From assembly GCF_016858305.2 (NCBI RefSeq), contig NZ_CP074436.1, positions 950,001 through 1,014,000 on the forward strand: a stretch of 64,000 nucleotides of DNA, given 5' to 3'. A model generated the notes under the pieces. That model did not search any database. It was given only the letters and a program-made list of their open reading frames with translations, and was not told the DNA's origin. This document shows positions 32,444 through 41,883 of the stretch, one piece after another. The position numbers and the translations under genes were made by a program. The DNA is from Polaribacter sp. Q13. Lineage in GTDB: Bacteria > Bacteroidota > Bacteroidia > Flavobacteriales > Flavobacteriaceae. How positions within the stretch are numbered: the stretch's first letter is position 1; each line of letters begins with the position of its first letter.

Positions 32444-33004
32444 TCATTTTAACAATTCATCTATAGTAGCCCTAACCTTTTCACTATTCCAATTTGCAGC
32501 ACCAGATTCATCTATAATAATTTGACCTTCTTTATTTAATAAAAAAGTTCTTGGAATACTTTTTACATTAAAGGTTGTTGGAGGTGCTGTTAAAGGTCTA
32601 TAGGTTTTAAAATTGTAATTTTTCTTTTTCAAAAAAGAATTTATAACTTCTTGTGTTTCATTAGACACCAAAACAAATTCAATTTTATCACTATAATCTG
32701 TGTACAATTCTTGAATTGAAGGCATTTCTGCAATACAAGGAGGGCACCAAGTTGCCCAAAAATTCACCAATATAACTTTGCCTTTTGCTTCATTAAAATT
32801 ATAGGTATTGCCTTCTAAATCTATCAACTTCCAATTATAACCACTTACTAATTTTGCTTCATCTGCTTTTTCTATACTTGGACTTAATTTTGCAATAACT
32901 GTTTGCAAACCTATTTGAATTTGTTGTCTTGTTTTTGGTATAATTAACAATCCAATTATTATTACATAAACGATATTCTTTATTGTACTTTTATTTTTTA
33001 TCAT
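32444..33004 (-). CDS. TlpA/ResA-like thioredoxin-fold protein
   Basis: 186-residue membrane-anchored thiol-disulfide oxidoreductase. An N-terminal hydrophobic segment (about 10-23) acts as anchor, and the thioredoxin domain has the redox motif WATWCPPC followed by IAEMPSIQELY, then the cis-proline region KSIPRTFLLNKEG. TlpA/ResA proteins keep cysteines of apocytochromes or copper proteins reduced in the periplasm. Nearby genes do not reveal the client. Terminators flank it on both sides, so it appears monocistronic. Confidence 0.88.
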   Translation of the reverse strand: MIKNKSTIKNIVYVIIIGLLIIPKTRQQIQIGLQTVIAKLSPSIEKADEAKLVSGYNWKLIDLEGNTYNFNEAKGKVILVNFWATWCPPCIAEMPSIQELYTDYSDKIEFVLVSNETQEVINSFLKKKNYNFKTYRPLTAPPTTFNVKSIPRTFLLNKEGQIIIDESGAANWNSEKVRATIDELLK

Positions 33005-33022
33005 ACTTTTTGTTATAAAATT

Positions 33023-33055
33023 AAAAAGCGCTAATTTTTCAATTAACGCTTTTTA
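33023..33055 (-). terminator. Terminator of acnA
   Basis: AAAAAGCG-TAATT / AATTA-CGCTTTTT arms with one bulge, between the acnA stop (33075) and the tlpA-like start (33004). Confidence 0.75.
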
Positions 33056-33074
33056 AAATTAAGATTTATAAACT

Positions 33075-35345
33075 TTATTCTGCGTTCTCCTTTTTAATTA
33101 AGTTTAAAGCAGAACCTTCATTATACCATTCAATCTGTCCTTGGTTATAGGTATGATTTGCAATAATAGTATCTTTAGATTCATCTGCATGCACAACCTC
33201 TATAGTTAAAGGTTTACCTGGAGCAAATTTATTTAAATCTAAAAAGTTAAACGTATCATCTTCTTGAATTAAATCATAATCTGCTTCATTAGCAAATGTT
33301 AAACCTAACATTCCTTGTTTCTTTAAGTTGGTTTCATGAATACGAGCAAAAGATTTTACTAAAACAGCAGCAACACCTAAATGTCTTGGCTCCATTGCCG
33401 CATGTTCTCTAGAAGAACCTTCTCCATAATTATGATCTCCTACCACAATAGTTTTAATTCCTGCAGCTTTATATGCTCTTGCAGTATCTGGCACACCACC
33501 AAACTCACCTGTTAATTGGTTCTTAACAAAGTTTGTTTTTTTACCATATGCATTTACGGCCCCAATTAAACAGTTGTTAGAAATATTATCTAAATGACCT
33601 CTATAACGCAACCATGGTCCCGCCATAGAAATATGGTCTGTAGTACATTTTCCGAATGCTTTTATTAGTAATTTAACCCCTGTTAAATCATTTCCTAAAG
33701 GTGTAAATGGTTCTAATAACTGTAATCTTTCTGAAGTTGGATTTACTTTAATTTCCACTCCACTCCCATCTTCTTCTGGAGCTAAAAATCCATCATCTTT
33801 TACCTCAAAACCTTTTGGTGGTAATTCCCATCCTGTTGGTTCATCTAGCATTACTTCTTCTCCGTTTTCGTTTATTAAGGTATCCTTCATTGGATTAAAA
33901 TCTAAACGACCTGCAATTGCTACAGCTGCAACCATTTCTGGTGATGCTACAAAAGCATGTGTATTAGGATTACCATCTGCACGTTTTGCAAAGTTTCTAT
34001 TAAACGAATGAATTATAGAGTTTTTTGGCGCATTTTTTGGATCATCATAACGAGCCCATTGCCCAATACAAGGTCCACAAGCATTGGTGAATATCTTCGC
34101 ATCTAATTTTTCGAAAATGCCAATAATACCATCTCTATCTGCAGTATATCTAACTTTTTCAGAACCTGGATTAATTCCTAATTCCGATTTTATTTTTAAA
34201 CCTTTATCAAGAGCTTGTTGCGCAATAGAAGATGCTCTCGATAAATCTTCATAAGAAGAGTTGGTACAAGAACCTATTAAACCCCATTCTACTTTTAATG
34301 GCCAATCATTATCATTAGCAGCTTTTGTCATATCTGCACCTACTTTTGTAGACAAATCTGGCGTAAAAGGTCCGTTTAATAAAGGACTTAATTCTGATAA
34401 ATTAATTTCTATAACTTGGTCAAAATATTCTTCTGGGTTAGCATACACTTCTGCATCACCAGTTAAATATTCTTTTACTTTATTTGCCGCATCTGCAACA
34501 TCACTTCTATCGGTTGCACGTAAATAACGCTCCATTGAATCATCATAACCAAAAGTAGAAGTAGTTGCACCTATTTCGGCTCCCATGTTACAAATGGTAC
34601 CTTTACCTGTACAAGACATAGAAGTTGCTCCTTCTCCAAAATATTCTACAATAGCACCTGTTCCTCCTTTTGCAGAAACAATACCTGCTACTTTTAAAAT
34701 TACATCTTTTGGTGCTGTCCAACCAGATAGTTTTCCGGTTAACTTTACTCCTATTAATTTAGGAAACTTTAATTCCCAAGCCATACCTGCCATTACATCT
34801 ACGGCATCTGCACCACCAACTCCAATTGCTACCATTCCTAAACCACCTGCATTTACAGTATGAGAATCTGTACCAATCATCATTCCTCCAGGAAATGCAT
34901 AATTTTCTAAAACTACTTGGTGAATAATTCCTGCACCTGGTTTCCAAAATCCTAAACCGTATTTATTAGAAACAGATTCTAAAAAGTTAAAAACCTCATT
35001 ACTAGTATTTAAAGCCGTTTGTAAATCTGAACTTGCCCCGTTTTTAGCTTGAATTAAGTGATCACAATGCGTTGTTGTTGGCACTGCAACTTTACTTTTT
35101 CCTGCTTGCATAAATTGTAATAATGCCATTTGTGCAGTTGCATCTTGCAATGCAATTCTATCTGGTGCAAAATTAACATAGTCTTTACCTCTTACAAATG
35201 CTTTGTTAGATGTTTTGTCCCACAAGTGTGAGTACAGTATCTTTTCTGCTAAAGTTAAAGGTTTTCCTGTAAGTTCTCGAGCTGCATCTACACGTTTTAC
35301 AACGTTTGAATACACTTTTTTAATCATATTAATATCAAATGCCAT
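33075..35345 (-). CDS. acnA: Aconitate hydratase (mitochondrial-type AcnA)
   Basis: TCA-cycle enzyme that isomerises citrate and isocitrate using a [4Fe-4S] cluster. Cluster cysteines are in [13 protein letters not shown] and [10 protein letters not shown]; further family segments are THCDHLI, GTDSHT and [22 protein letters not shown]. Length 756 and these motifs match the mitochondrial/AcnA-type enzyme of Bacteroidota. A second, unrelated-class aconitase (AcnB) lies at 38391 on the same strand, with a sulfatase between them. Confidence 0.95.
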   Translation of the reverse strand: MAFDINMIKKVYSNVVKRVDAARELTGKPLTLAEKILYSHLWDKTSNKAFVRGKDYVNFAPDRIALQDATAQMALLQFMQAGKSKVAVPTTTHCDHLIQAKNGASSDLQTALNTSNEVFNFLESVSNKYGLGFWKPGAGIIHQVVLENYAFPGGMMIGTDSHTVNAGGLGMVAIGVGGADAVDVMAGMAWELKFPKLIGVKLTGKLSGWTAPKDVILKVAGIVSAKGGTGAIVEYFGEGATSMSCTGKGTICNMGAEIGATTSTFGYDDSMERYLRATDRSDVADAANKVKEYLTGDAEVYANPEEYFDQVIEINLSELSPLLNGPFTPDLSTKVGADMTKAANDNDWPLKVEWGLIGSCTNSSYEDLSRASSIAQQALDKGLKIKSELGINPGSEKVRYTADRDGIIGIFEKLDAKIFTNACGPCIGQWARYDDPKNAPKNSIIHSFNRNFAKRADGNPNTHAFVASPEMVAAVAIAGRLDFNPMKDTLINENGEEVMLDEPTGWELPPKGFEVKDDGFLAPEEDGSGVEIKVNPTSERLQLLEPFTPLGNDLTGVKLLIKAFGKCTTDHISMAGPWLRYRGHLDNISNNCLIGAVNAYGKKTNFVKNQLTGEFGGVPDTARAYKAAGIKTIVVGDHNYGEGSSREHAAMEPRHLGVAAVLVKSFARIHETNLKKQGMLGLTFANEADYDLIQEDDTFNFLDLNKFAPGKPLTIEVVHADESKDTIIANHTYNQGQIEWYNEGSALNLIKKENAE

Positions 35346-35440
35346 AAGATTTATATATAATTTAGTTGTTAATAATTTATGAGTAGACTAAGGTACAAAA
35401 TATCTACTAGTTTTATAACTGAATTCTACTTAGAAAAGAT

Positions 35441-35533
35441 TTAATACTGATAGTGAAATAAAGAATTTTGATGGAAACTTGAAACCCCCAAAAGAATAGT
35501 CACTAAAACGCCTATGATTACTATTTTTTTCAT
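35441..35533 (-). CDS. Possible 30-aa hydrophobic peptide
   Basis: Short frame MKKIVIIGVLVTILLGVSSF followed by ten more residues and a stop, looking like a bare signal peptide. It may be a tiny membrane peptide or the remnant 5' end of a lost exported gene. No other support. Confidence 0.25.
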   Translation of the reverse strand: MKKIVIIGVLVTILLGVSSFHQNSLFHYQY

Positions 35534-36045
35534 TTTTTAGGTATTTAATTTATGCTCATTAAAATCAACATTAAACGAGCTTATTGAAATAAATATGTAA
35601 TAAACCCAGTATTCTAATTGTTGGTTTAATATGATTTTAAAAATTGATTGGCAGAATCAATATAAAATCACATTTAAGCCTTTGCTAACAATGTAATGAA
35701 AATTGAAATATTAATTCTGAGAATTGTCTAAGGAGATATACAAACAAGTGTTGTAGTGGAAAAGCCATTCGTTTTAAAAGTATTAAAACTTGAATCTAAA
35801 CCAGTATAAAAAGCTCCCATTAAAGAATCTAAAGGGCAAAAACTAACTCTTGAAAAAAACTTTTTTCTTATCATAATAGGTTTTTCTTTTAGAAATCAAT
35901 TGTAATACAAACTTGATTTCATTTACCCTACTTGTTTTAAAAATTTTATGAAAATATATTCACACATCTATTTTTTACTTTTTATAATATATCTCAATCA
36001 TATTATCTAAATTTTGTATCTTGCTGTGTAAAAAATCATATAATC
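35534..36045. other. Intergenic region upstream of the sulfatase
   Basis: Together with 35346-35533 this forms a 700-base gap between acnA and the divergent sulfatase gene. It holds two very short minus-strand frames (35441-35533 and 35728-35874) and an AT-rich stretch before the sulfatase. No RNA gene, transposase remnant or inverted repeat marking an insertion was recognised. Confidence 0.5.
35728..35874 (-). CDS. Possible 48-aa ORF, unrecognised
   Basis: Frame beginning MIRKKFFSRVSFCPLDSLMG and ending LVCISP before a TAG. It has no recognised domain and only weak start context, and may be spurious or a gene remnant. Confidence 0.2.
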   Translation of the reverse strand: MIRKKFFSRVSFCPLDSLMGAFYTGLDSSFNTFKTNGFSTTTLVCISP

Positions 36046-37743
36046 ATGAAAGCTATCTATTTTAAAAAAATCTTTAAGTTTATATCTCTACTTGTTCTTG
36101 TTCTTATCTATGGTTGCTCAGAAACCATAGAAAAAAAGCCTAACGTCTTGTTCATCTTGATGGATGATTTGGGTTATGGACAATTTGGTGTTAATAACGA
36201 TACAATTACGACAGGAGATTTTGATCCTTATTTTGTTCATTTAGTAGACAGCCTGCAAGGGTATTCCGTAGATAAATCCCTAGAATTCTCAAAAACTGCA
36301 ATTCCAACATTGTCCACTTTGGCAAAAGACGGTGTAATTTTCACCAAAGCCTATACATCTAGTAATGTTTGTGCTCCATCACGTATGGGTATATTGACTG
36401 GTAACAATCAAAATAAATACGGTATGTATATCATAGAAGATGTTGATAAAAAAGGGTTTACACCAGGCACGCTTCTACCAGGAATATTACAAAAGAATGG
36501 TTATAAAACCGCGCATATTGGAAAATGGCATATAGGAAGAAGAAACGACAAAATTTTAAATGATATTCTTCGAAAAAATGGTTTAGAGGAGAATCTAAAT
36601 CCTTATGTTTTGGAACAATCACAACCGCAAGTATATGCTCAAATTGATAAAAGTGGTTATATGGGATCTGTGGTGGACGAGCAAAACCCTCTGAACAATG
36701 GTTTTGACTATTATTTCGGCTATAATTATTGGGCAAGCCAATACTATAATTCCAATCTTGTATGGGAAAATTTTAAACATGCTGAAAAACAGAAAGGTTA
36801 TAACACTGATGTTTTTACGGATAAGGCATTGAACTTTATCAGAGAATCTGTTGCGAGCAATAAACCGTTCTATGTGGATTTGCACTACCACGCTGTTCAC
36901 GATTCGGTCGAACCCAAAGCTCCTGCCAAATACTTTAACAAGTTTAAATCCGATTCCTATACACTGAATAATTTTTATGCCCATATAAATGCTGTGGACA
37001 CCAATGTAAAACGAATAGTAGATTTTCTCAAGTCCAAAAACGCCCTTGATAACACGATCATCATTTTTACTTCAGATAATGGAGCCATGGCGGGCGGTTC
37101 TTATGATGGTTTCAAATCGGGATCTCCTCTTCCTGGGAATACGCCTTTCTCGGGAACTAAAGGCAATTATTACCAAGGAGGTTTTAGGGTTCCAATGTTT
37201 ATATATTGGCCAAGTGGAATACACAATTCCAAGCGTTCGGGACAACTGGTTTCTACAATGGATATTTTACCTACAGCCATTGATGCGGCTGGCTTAAAAG
37301 TTCCAAATAAAATAGATGGGAAAAGTCTTCTGCCCATCCTTATGGGAAAAGGAGAAAAACCAATTCATGATCATTTGATTTGGGCTGGCATACATTCTTA
37401 TCGATGGGGATATTTAATCACTAAATCCACCAAGACTCATGGGACCGAACAAAAATTTGCCCCTCCGGCCTGGGTAGTGATCAAAGGTGATTATTTGTTG
37501 AGATATACCGGCATTTTGGAAAAAGGGATCTATTATGACAATATGGAGGGTCGAGGGCCTGTTGTGGAACTATATAATATAAAAAATGACCCCGCTGAAA
37601 CACACAACCTTGCAGAACGATTCCCAGATACTGTCAAAGTTATGGCCAAGGAATATTTTAAGGAATCTTCCGGTTTTCCACCCCCAGTAGCTTGGGAAAA
37701 ATCAAAGTGGGAAGAATTGCGAGACAGTACGCTTTTCCAATAA
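36046..37743 (+). CDS. Type I sulfatase lipoprotein
   Basis: 565-residue sulfatase of the alkaline-phosphatase superfamily, exported as lipoprotein (lipobox LIYGC, Cys24). The metal-binding start is NVLFILMDDLGYGQFG; the formylglycine motif is CAPSR with Cys109, then TGNNQNKYGMY, HIGKWHIG near 160, and FTSDNGAMAGG near 345. Such enzymes remove sulfate from algal polysaccharides or other sulfated substrates. Activation needs a formylglycine-generating enzyme or anSME that is not in this window; the NirV-like protein lacks the needed cysteines. Base composition is clearly GC-richer than its neighbours (about 40-48 percent in sampled lines near the 3' end), which suggests recent transfer. Confidence 0.9.
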   Translation: MKAIYFKKIFKFISLLVLVLIYGCSETIEKKPNVLFILMDDLGYGQFGVNNDTITTGDFDPYFVHLVDSLQGYSVDKSLEFSKTAIPTLSTLAKDGVIFTKAYTSSNVCAPSRMGILTGNNQNKYGMYIIEDVDKKGFTPGTLLPGILQKNGYKTAHIGKWHIGRRNDKILNDILRKNGLEENLNPYVLEQSQPQVYAQIDKSGYMGSVVDEQNPLNNGFDYYFGYNYWASQYYNSNLVWENFKHAEKQKGYNTDVFTDKALNFIRESVASNKPFYVDLHYHAVHDSVEPKAPAKYFNKFKSDSYTLNNFYAHINAVDTNVKRIVDFLKSKNALDNTIIIFTSDNGAMAGGSYDGFKSGSPLPGNTPFSGTKGNYYQGGFRVPMFIYWPSGIHNSKRSGQLVSTMDILPTAIDAAGLKVPNKIDGKSLLPILMGKGEKPIHDHLIWAGIHSYRWGYLITKSTKTHGTEQKFAPPAWVVIKGDYLLRYTGILEKGIYYDNMEGRGPVVELYNIKNDPAETHNLAERFPDTVKVMAKEYFKESSGFPPPVAWEKSKWEELRDSTLFQ

Positions 37744-38170
37744 ATTTTATCAAAAAATCCATGCCATTATAAAAAAGGAATAGAACTAAGTTAGTTTCTA
37801 TCCTAGTTTTACAACCATTTTCATTAGTGGTTGTAAAAACAAAATGGAAATCCAGAGAAAAAAGTTAAAAAGTTTGAAGTGATATCCATTTTAGTGAATT
37901 ACCTTGATGGGCTTGCAGTAAAAAAGCGAACAAATTTTTTAAGATCCATACTACATTTTTGGTTTGATAAAATTCTTGTTCTTCTTTATACTGAGTTTTA
38001 TAGCCCAATGAAGAATACTTTCGTCTTTGTTATAAGGTACGATAAAAGCATTTTGGTGTATCTCAGATACACTAGAAGACTTACAAATGCTTTAGCATTG
38101 GGATTTAACCGAATCTCGATTTGGATGGAAATAGTTAATCGGAATAAACAATTACTTCAATAAATGCTAA
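37744..38170. other. Intergenic region after the sulfatase
   Basis: Holds an 11-bp hairpin (TTTTACAACCA 37807-37817 / TGGTTGTAAAA 37828-37838) without a clear T tail, possibly the 3' end signal of the sulfatase transcript. A 94-codon open frame at 37879-38163 has no recognisable similarity and is not called. Confidence 0.45.
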
Positions 38171-38270
38171 TAGCTTGGGTTAGGGATTGAAGTGAAAATC
38201 CTTTTTGAGAAGCATGAACAAAAAGATTGTAACAAAAAGCCCGACCGCGCCTTTTTTGGCGTGGTAACCC
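38171..38270 (+). ncRNA. Structured element of a type repeated in Flavobacteriaceae genomes
   Basis: The sequence GGATTGAAGTG, ATCCTTTTTG...CAAAAAGAT and AAAGCCCGACC is, from memory, the signature of a short element seen many times in intergenic regions of Flavobacteriia genomes. Foldable parts: outer stem GGGTTA (38177-38182) / TAACCC (38265-38270), a bulged hairpin 38198-38227, and ACCGCGCC (38244-38251) / GGCGTGGT (38258-38265) with T6 loop and one G-U pair. Whether it is a small RNA (for example Flavo-1-like) or a repetitive DNA element cannot be decided here. Confidence 0.5.
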
Positions 38271-38334
38271 CCAAAAACCTTAAATAGGTTATCCTTATTA
38301 AAGACGTATATTAATATATTAAATAAATAAGAGC

Positions 38335-38369
38335 AAAAAAAAGTCTGAGTATAAAACTCAGACTTTTTA
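38335..38369 (-). terminator. Terminator of acnB
   Basis: AAAAGTCTGAGT / ACTCAGACTTTT arms with a five-base loop and A/T runs on both sides, 22 bases after the acnB stop. Confidence 0.88.
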
Positions 38370-38390
38370 ATATAATTTATAGATTTTAGA

Positions 38391-41168
38391 TTATCTAACT
38401 AATTGTTTTGTTGAAGGTTTAAACTTCGTTAAAACAATACCATCTACTGCTTTTTCATATTCGGCCAATGTTGGTGTTCTACCTAAAATTGTAGATAGCA
38501 CCACAACTGGTGTTGATGATAATAAAGACTCTCCTTTTTTCTCTCCATCATCTTTTACAACTCTTCCTTGGAATAATCGTGTAGATGTTGCCATTACTGT
38601 ATCTCCTGGTTCTGCTTTTTCTTGGTTACCCATACATAAGTTACAACCTGGACGCTCTAAATACAACATGTTTTCATACTTTGTACGTGCTAATCCTTTT
38701 GGTGCGCTATCATCGAATTCGAAACCTGAATATTTTACTAAAACATCCCAATCTCCTTCTGCTTTTAACTCATCTACAATATTGTATGTTGGAGGCGCAA
38801 CAACTAAAGGTGCTTTAAACTCTACTTTACCATGTTGTGCTTCTATGTTCTTTAACATTTGAGCTAAAATTTTCATATCTCCTTTGTGAACCATACAAGA
38901 TCCTACGAATCCTAAATCTACTTTTTTAGTTCCTCCGTAGTAAGATAATGGTCTGATGTTATCATGTGTATAACGTTTAGAAACGTCATCATTATTTACA
39001 TCTGGATCTGCAATCATTGGTTCTGAAATTTCATCTAAATCAATCACAACTTCTGCATGATACTTCGCATTTGCATCTGGTCTTAAAGATGGTTTAATAC
39101 CCGTTTTAAGCTCTACAATTCTAGTTTCTGCTTTTTCTACTAAACCTTTAAGAACATTACCTGCATTGTCCATTCCTTTATCAATCATGATTTGGATACG
39201 ACCTTTAGCAATCTCTAAAGATTCAATTAAAGTATCATCTTCAGAAATACAGATAGAAGCTTTTGCTTTCATCTCTGCAGTCCAATCTGTAAATGTAAAT
39301 GCTTCATCTGAAGTTAATGTACCAATATGAACCTCAATGATTCTTCCTTGGAATACGTTTTCTCCACCAAATTGTTTTAACATTTGTTGTTGAGTTGCGT
39401 GAACAACATCACGGAAATCCATATAAGATTTCATTTCTCCTTTAAAAGTAACTTTTACTGATTCTGGAATTGGCATAGAAGCCTCACCTGTAGCAAGAGC
39501 TAAAGCAACGGTTCCTGAATCTGCTCCAAAAGCAACACCTTTAGACATACGTGTGTGAGAATCTCCACCAATAATAATGTCCCAATCTCCTACTGTAAGA
39601 TCATTTAATACTTTATGGATAACATCCGTCATTGGAAAATATTTTCCTTTAGGATCACGACCAGTAATTAAACCGAAGTCGTTCATAAACTTCATTAACC
39701 TTGGTATGTTTGCTTTCGATTTATCATCCCAAACTGAAGCTGTATGACAACCAGATTGGTATGCTCCATCTACAATTGGAGAAATAACTGTAGCAGCCAT
39801 CATCTCTAATTCTTGAGAAGTCATTAAACCTGTAGTATCTTGAGAACCTACAATGTTTACTTCTACACGAACATCTGAACCTGCATGTAAAACTGCACCT
39901 GGAGTTGTACCAACCGCATTTTTATTGAATATTTTTTCAACAGCAGTTAATCCTTGTCCTTCTACAGTAATTTCTTTTGATGCTGCATATACTGGCACAA
40001 CATCAATGTTTAATACTTTAGAAGCAAATGTTTGTAATTTTTTACCAAAAACAACAGCGTAAGAACCACCTGCTTTCATAAACTCCATTTTTTGTGGTGT
40101 AAATGCTGCAGAAATATCTTTTAACTCTTTATCTCCGTTGTATAATTTTTTCTCTTTTGTATTAATTGTAAGAACGGTACCTGTTGCAACAGAATACTCT
40201 TCTTTTAATACTGGATCTCCATTTTCATCACGAATCGTGTTTCCTTCAGCATCTTTTTGTTGTACCCAGTTTTTAAGATCTAAACCAATACCACCTGTTA
40301 CACCAACAGTTGTTAAAAAAATAGGAGAAATTCCGTTTGTACCAGCAATTACCGGAGCAATATTAATAAAAGGTACATAAGGACTCGATTTAATACCTGT
40401 CCATAATGCTACGTTGTTTACACCAGACATTCTTGATGATCCAACTCCCATTGTTCCTTTTTCTGCAATTAACATCACTCTTTTATCAGGATGTTGTGCT
40501 TGTACTGCTTTTAATTCGGCTTGTTGTTCTTTATTATGTTCAAATAAACACTGACCGTGTAATTCTCTATCTGAACGAGAGTGTGCATCACCACCTGGAG
40601 ATAATAAATCTGTAGAAATATCACCTACTCCTGCGATAAATGTTACTACATCTATTTTTTCATCTATTTCTGGAAGTTTTGTGAAAAATTCTGCTTTCGC
40701 ATAACTTTCTATAATATCTTTAGCTATTTCACTTCCATTTTTATACGCTTCTTCTAAACGAGCAGTATCTGCTTCATAAAGAAAAACTTGTGTTTTTAAA
40801 ACATCCGCAGCTTGTTTTGCGATAGCAATATCTGTTCCTAAAGCTAAGTCTAATAAAACTTTTACTGAAGGCCCACCTTTCATGTGAGATAATTGTTCAA
40901 AAGCAGAAGAAGTTGTAATTTCTTTTACGATTGATTCACCTAAAATAATTTCTTTTAAAAATTTAGCTTTCACACCAGCAGCACTGGTAGTTCCTGGTAA
41001 AACATTATAGATAAAAAAGTTCAAAGAATCTTCTCTGTACTCATTATCTAAATCTTTAATTTGCTCAATGATTTTGCTTAATAATTCTGCACCATCAATT
41101 GGCTGTGGATGAAGTCCCTGATCTTTTCGTTCTTCTATCTGCTTAAGGTAGTCTTTATAAATACTCAT
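38391..41168 (-). CDS. acnB: Bifunctional aconitate hydratase 2 / 2-methylisocitrate dehydratase
   Basis: AcnB-class aconitase of 925 residues with the N-terminal HEAT-like domain before the catalytic domains, the order that separates AcnB from AcnA. Fe-S cysteines are in LGFVGSCMVHKGDM and in PGCNLCMGNQEKAE; GGDSHTRMSKGVAFGADSG is also typical. It can work in the TCA cycle and, in some bacteria, in the methylcitrate cycle; no prp genes are nearby. Having AcnA and AcnB within 8 kb suggests functional division, for example stress-resistant AcnA versus labile AcnB as in E. coli. Confidence 0.95.
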   Translation of the reverse strand: MSIYKDYLKQIEERKDQGLHPQPIDGAELLSKIIEQIKDLDNEYREDSLNFFIYNVLPGTTSAAGVKAKFLKEIILGESIVKEITTSSAFEQLSHMKGGPSVKVLLDLALGTDIAIAKQAADVLKTQVFLYEADTARLEEAYKNGSEIAKDIIESYAKAEFFTKLPEIDEKIDVVTFIAGVGDISTDLLSPGGDAHSRSDRELHGQCLFEHNKEQQAELKAVQAQHPDKRVMLIAEKGTMGVGSSRMSGVNNVALWTGIKSSPYVPFINIAPVIAGTNGISPIFLTTVGVTGGIGLDLKNWVQQKDAEGNTIRDENGDPVLKEEYSVATGTVLTINTKEKKLYNGDKELKDISAAFTPQKMEFMKAGGSYAVVFGKKLQTFASKVLNIDVVPVYAASKEITVEGQGLTAVEKIFNKNAVGTTPGAVLHAGSDVRVEVNIVGSQDTTGLMTSQELEMMAATVISPIVDGAYQSGCHTASVWDDKSKANIPRLMKFMNDFGLITGRDPKGKYFPMTDVIHKVLNDLTVGDWDIIIGGDSHTRMSKGVAFGADSGTVALALATGEASMPIPESVKVTFKGEMKSYMDFRDVVHATQQQMLKQFGGENVFQGRIIEVHIGTLTSDEAFTFTDWTAEMKAKASICISEDDTLIESLEIAKGRIQIMIDKGMDNAGNVLKGLVEKAETRIVELKTGIKPSLRPDANAKYHAEVVIDLDEISEPMIADPDVNNDDVSKRYTHDNIRPLSYYGGTKKVDLGFVGSCMVHKGDMKILAQMLKNIEAQHGKVEFKAPLVVAPPTYNIVDELKAEGDWDVLVKYSGFEFDDSAPKGLARTKYENMLYLERPGCNLCMGNQEKAEPGDTVMATSTRLFQGRVVKDDGEKKGESLLSSTPVVVLSTILGRTPTLAEYEKAVDGIVLTKFKPSTKQLVR

Positions 41169-41244
41169 GAAAGAAATCTTTAGTTACAGCAAGCCTTTTA
41201 ATTTTAAAAACCTACCGTAAAATTGTTTGTTAATTATAGTCTGA

Positions 41245-41252
41245 CAAACTTA
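41245..41252 (-). promoter_or_regulatory. -7 box upstream of acnB
   Basis: CAAACTTA on the + strand reads TAAGTTTG on the minus strand (exact TAnnTTTG), 77 bases before the acnB start. Confidence 0.4.
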
Positions 41253-41336
41253 CATTTTTTATATCAAAATTAAAAGATAAATAATAGATTGCTCCAATTA
41301 CTAAATAAAAAAAAGTTATTCTGTAAAAGACTGAAT

Positions 41337-41370
41337 ATTAATCAATAAAAAGTAGCTTTTATTGATTAAT
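41337..41370 (-). terminator. AT-rich hairpin after rnpB
   Basis: Perfect 14-bp arms ATTAATCAATAAAA / TTTTATTGATTAAT with a six-base loop, 30 bases beyond the 3' end of the RNase P RNA. No long T tail, so terminator or 3'-end stabiliser. Confidence 0.55.
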
Positions 41371-41399
41371 TCTGAAGTTTTAATAAAATTATAGAAAAT

Positions 41400-41692
41400 G
41401 CAGACTAATAAGCCGAATCCTGTCCCTTAAAAAGGTTCTTATCATTTATCTAGAGTTACAATTACTCGTAACTTCAATCTGCCTACCCTTTAGAATCGAG
41501 CGAGTAGCTCTCAAGCTCTAATATACATGGCATTGCACCTCATAGAGTTTACCTGGTTTCACTACAGCCTAACTGTACATTCTTTCTGTTGCACTGGTCC
41601 TCAACTCTCGTTGGACGGATGTTATCCGCTATGATACTCTTTGGTGTCCGGACTTTCCTACACGCCGAAGCGTGACGATAAGATAAGTCTGC
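41400..41692 (-). ncRNA. rnpB: RNase P RNA (class A)
   Basis: Catalytic RNA of RNase P, which matures tRNA 5' ends. Read on the minus strand it begins GCAGACTTAT and ends ATTAGTCTGC, which pair as helix P1. The conserved P4 and core segments are present: GTAGGAAAGTCCGGAC near the 5' end, GAGGACCAGTGCAACAGAA, GTGAAACCAGGTAAAC, and GGGACAGGATTCGGCTTAT near the 3' end. Length of about 293 nt is short but within the Bacteroidota range. Confidence 0.93.
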
Positions 41693-41730
41693 AATTTCTA
41701 TATTATATTAATATTTTCTTTCATCATAAA

Positions 41731-41760
41731 AAAAACCCACTCATAAATGAGTGGGAAAAA
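41731..41760 (-). terminator. Terminator between dnaJ and rnpB (distal)
   Basis: CCCACTC (41736-41742) / GAGTGGG (41749-41755) stem followed on the minus strand by eight T. It isolates rnpB from upstream transcription. Confidence 0.8.
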
Positions 41761-41778
41761 TTGCTATGAAAAAGAAAA

Positions 41779-41805
41779 AGTGTTGCCGATAAAATCAGCA
41801 ACACT
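41779..41805 (-). terminator. Hairpin with T tail after dnaJ (proximal)
   Basis: AGTGTTGC (41779-41786) / GCAACACT (41798-41805) stem, followed on the minus strand by a T-rich tail. A TATATTTG box (41807-41814, minus strand) just before it raises the option of a short RNA ending at the distal terminator. Confidence 0.65.
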
Positions 41806-41883
41806 GCAAATATATATTAAATATATGTATTAAAATAACGTATTTAAAAAAAGTCACTATTTTAAAAATACTTTAACACTTTA

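Noticed and set aside
36046..37743. NirV-like protein as maturase of the sulfatase
   Set aside because: The NirV-like protein lacks the formylglycine-enzyme cysteines and belongs to the nirK operon.
37879..38163. 94-codon frame after the sulfatase
   Set aside because: No recognisable family, no promoter or ribosome site, and the composition looks like non-coding DNA. It could be a gene remnant but cannot be supported.
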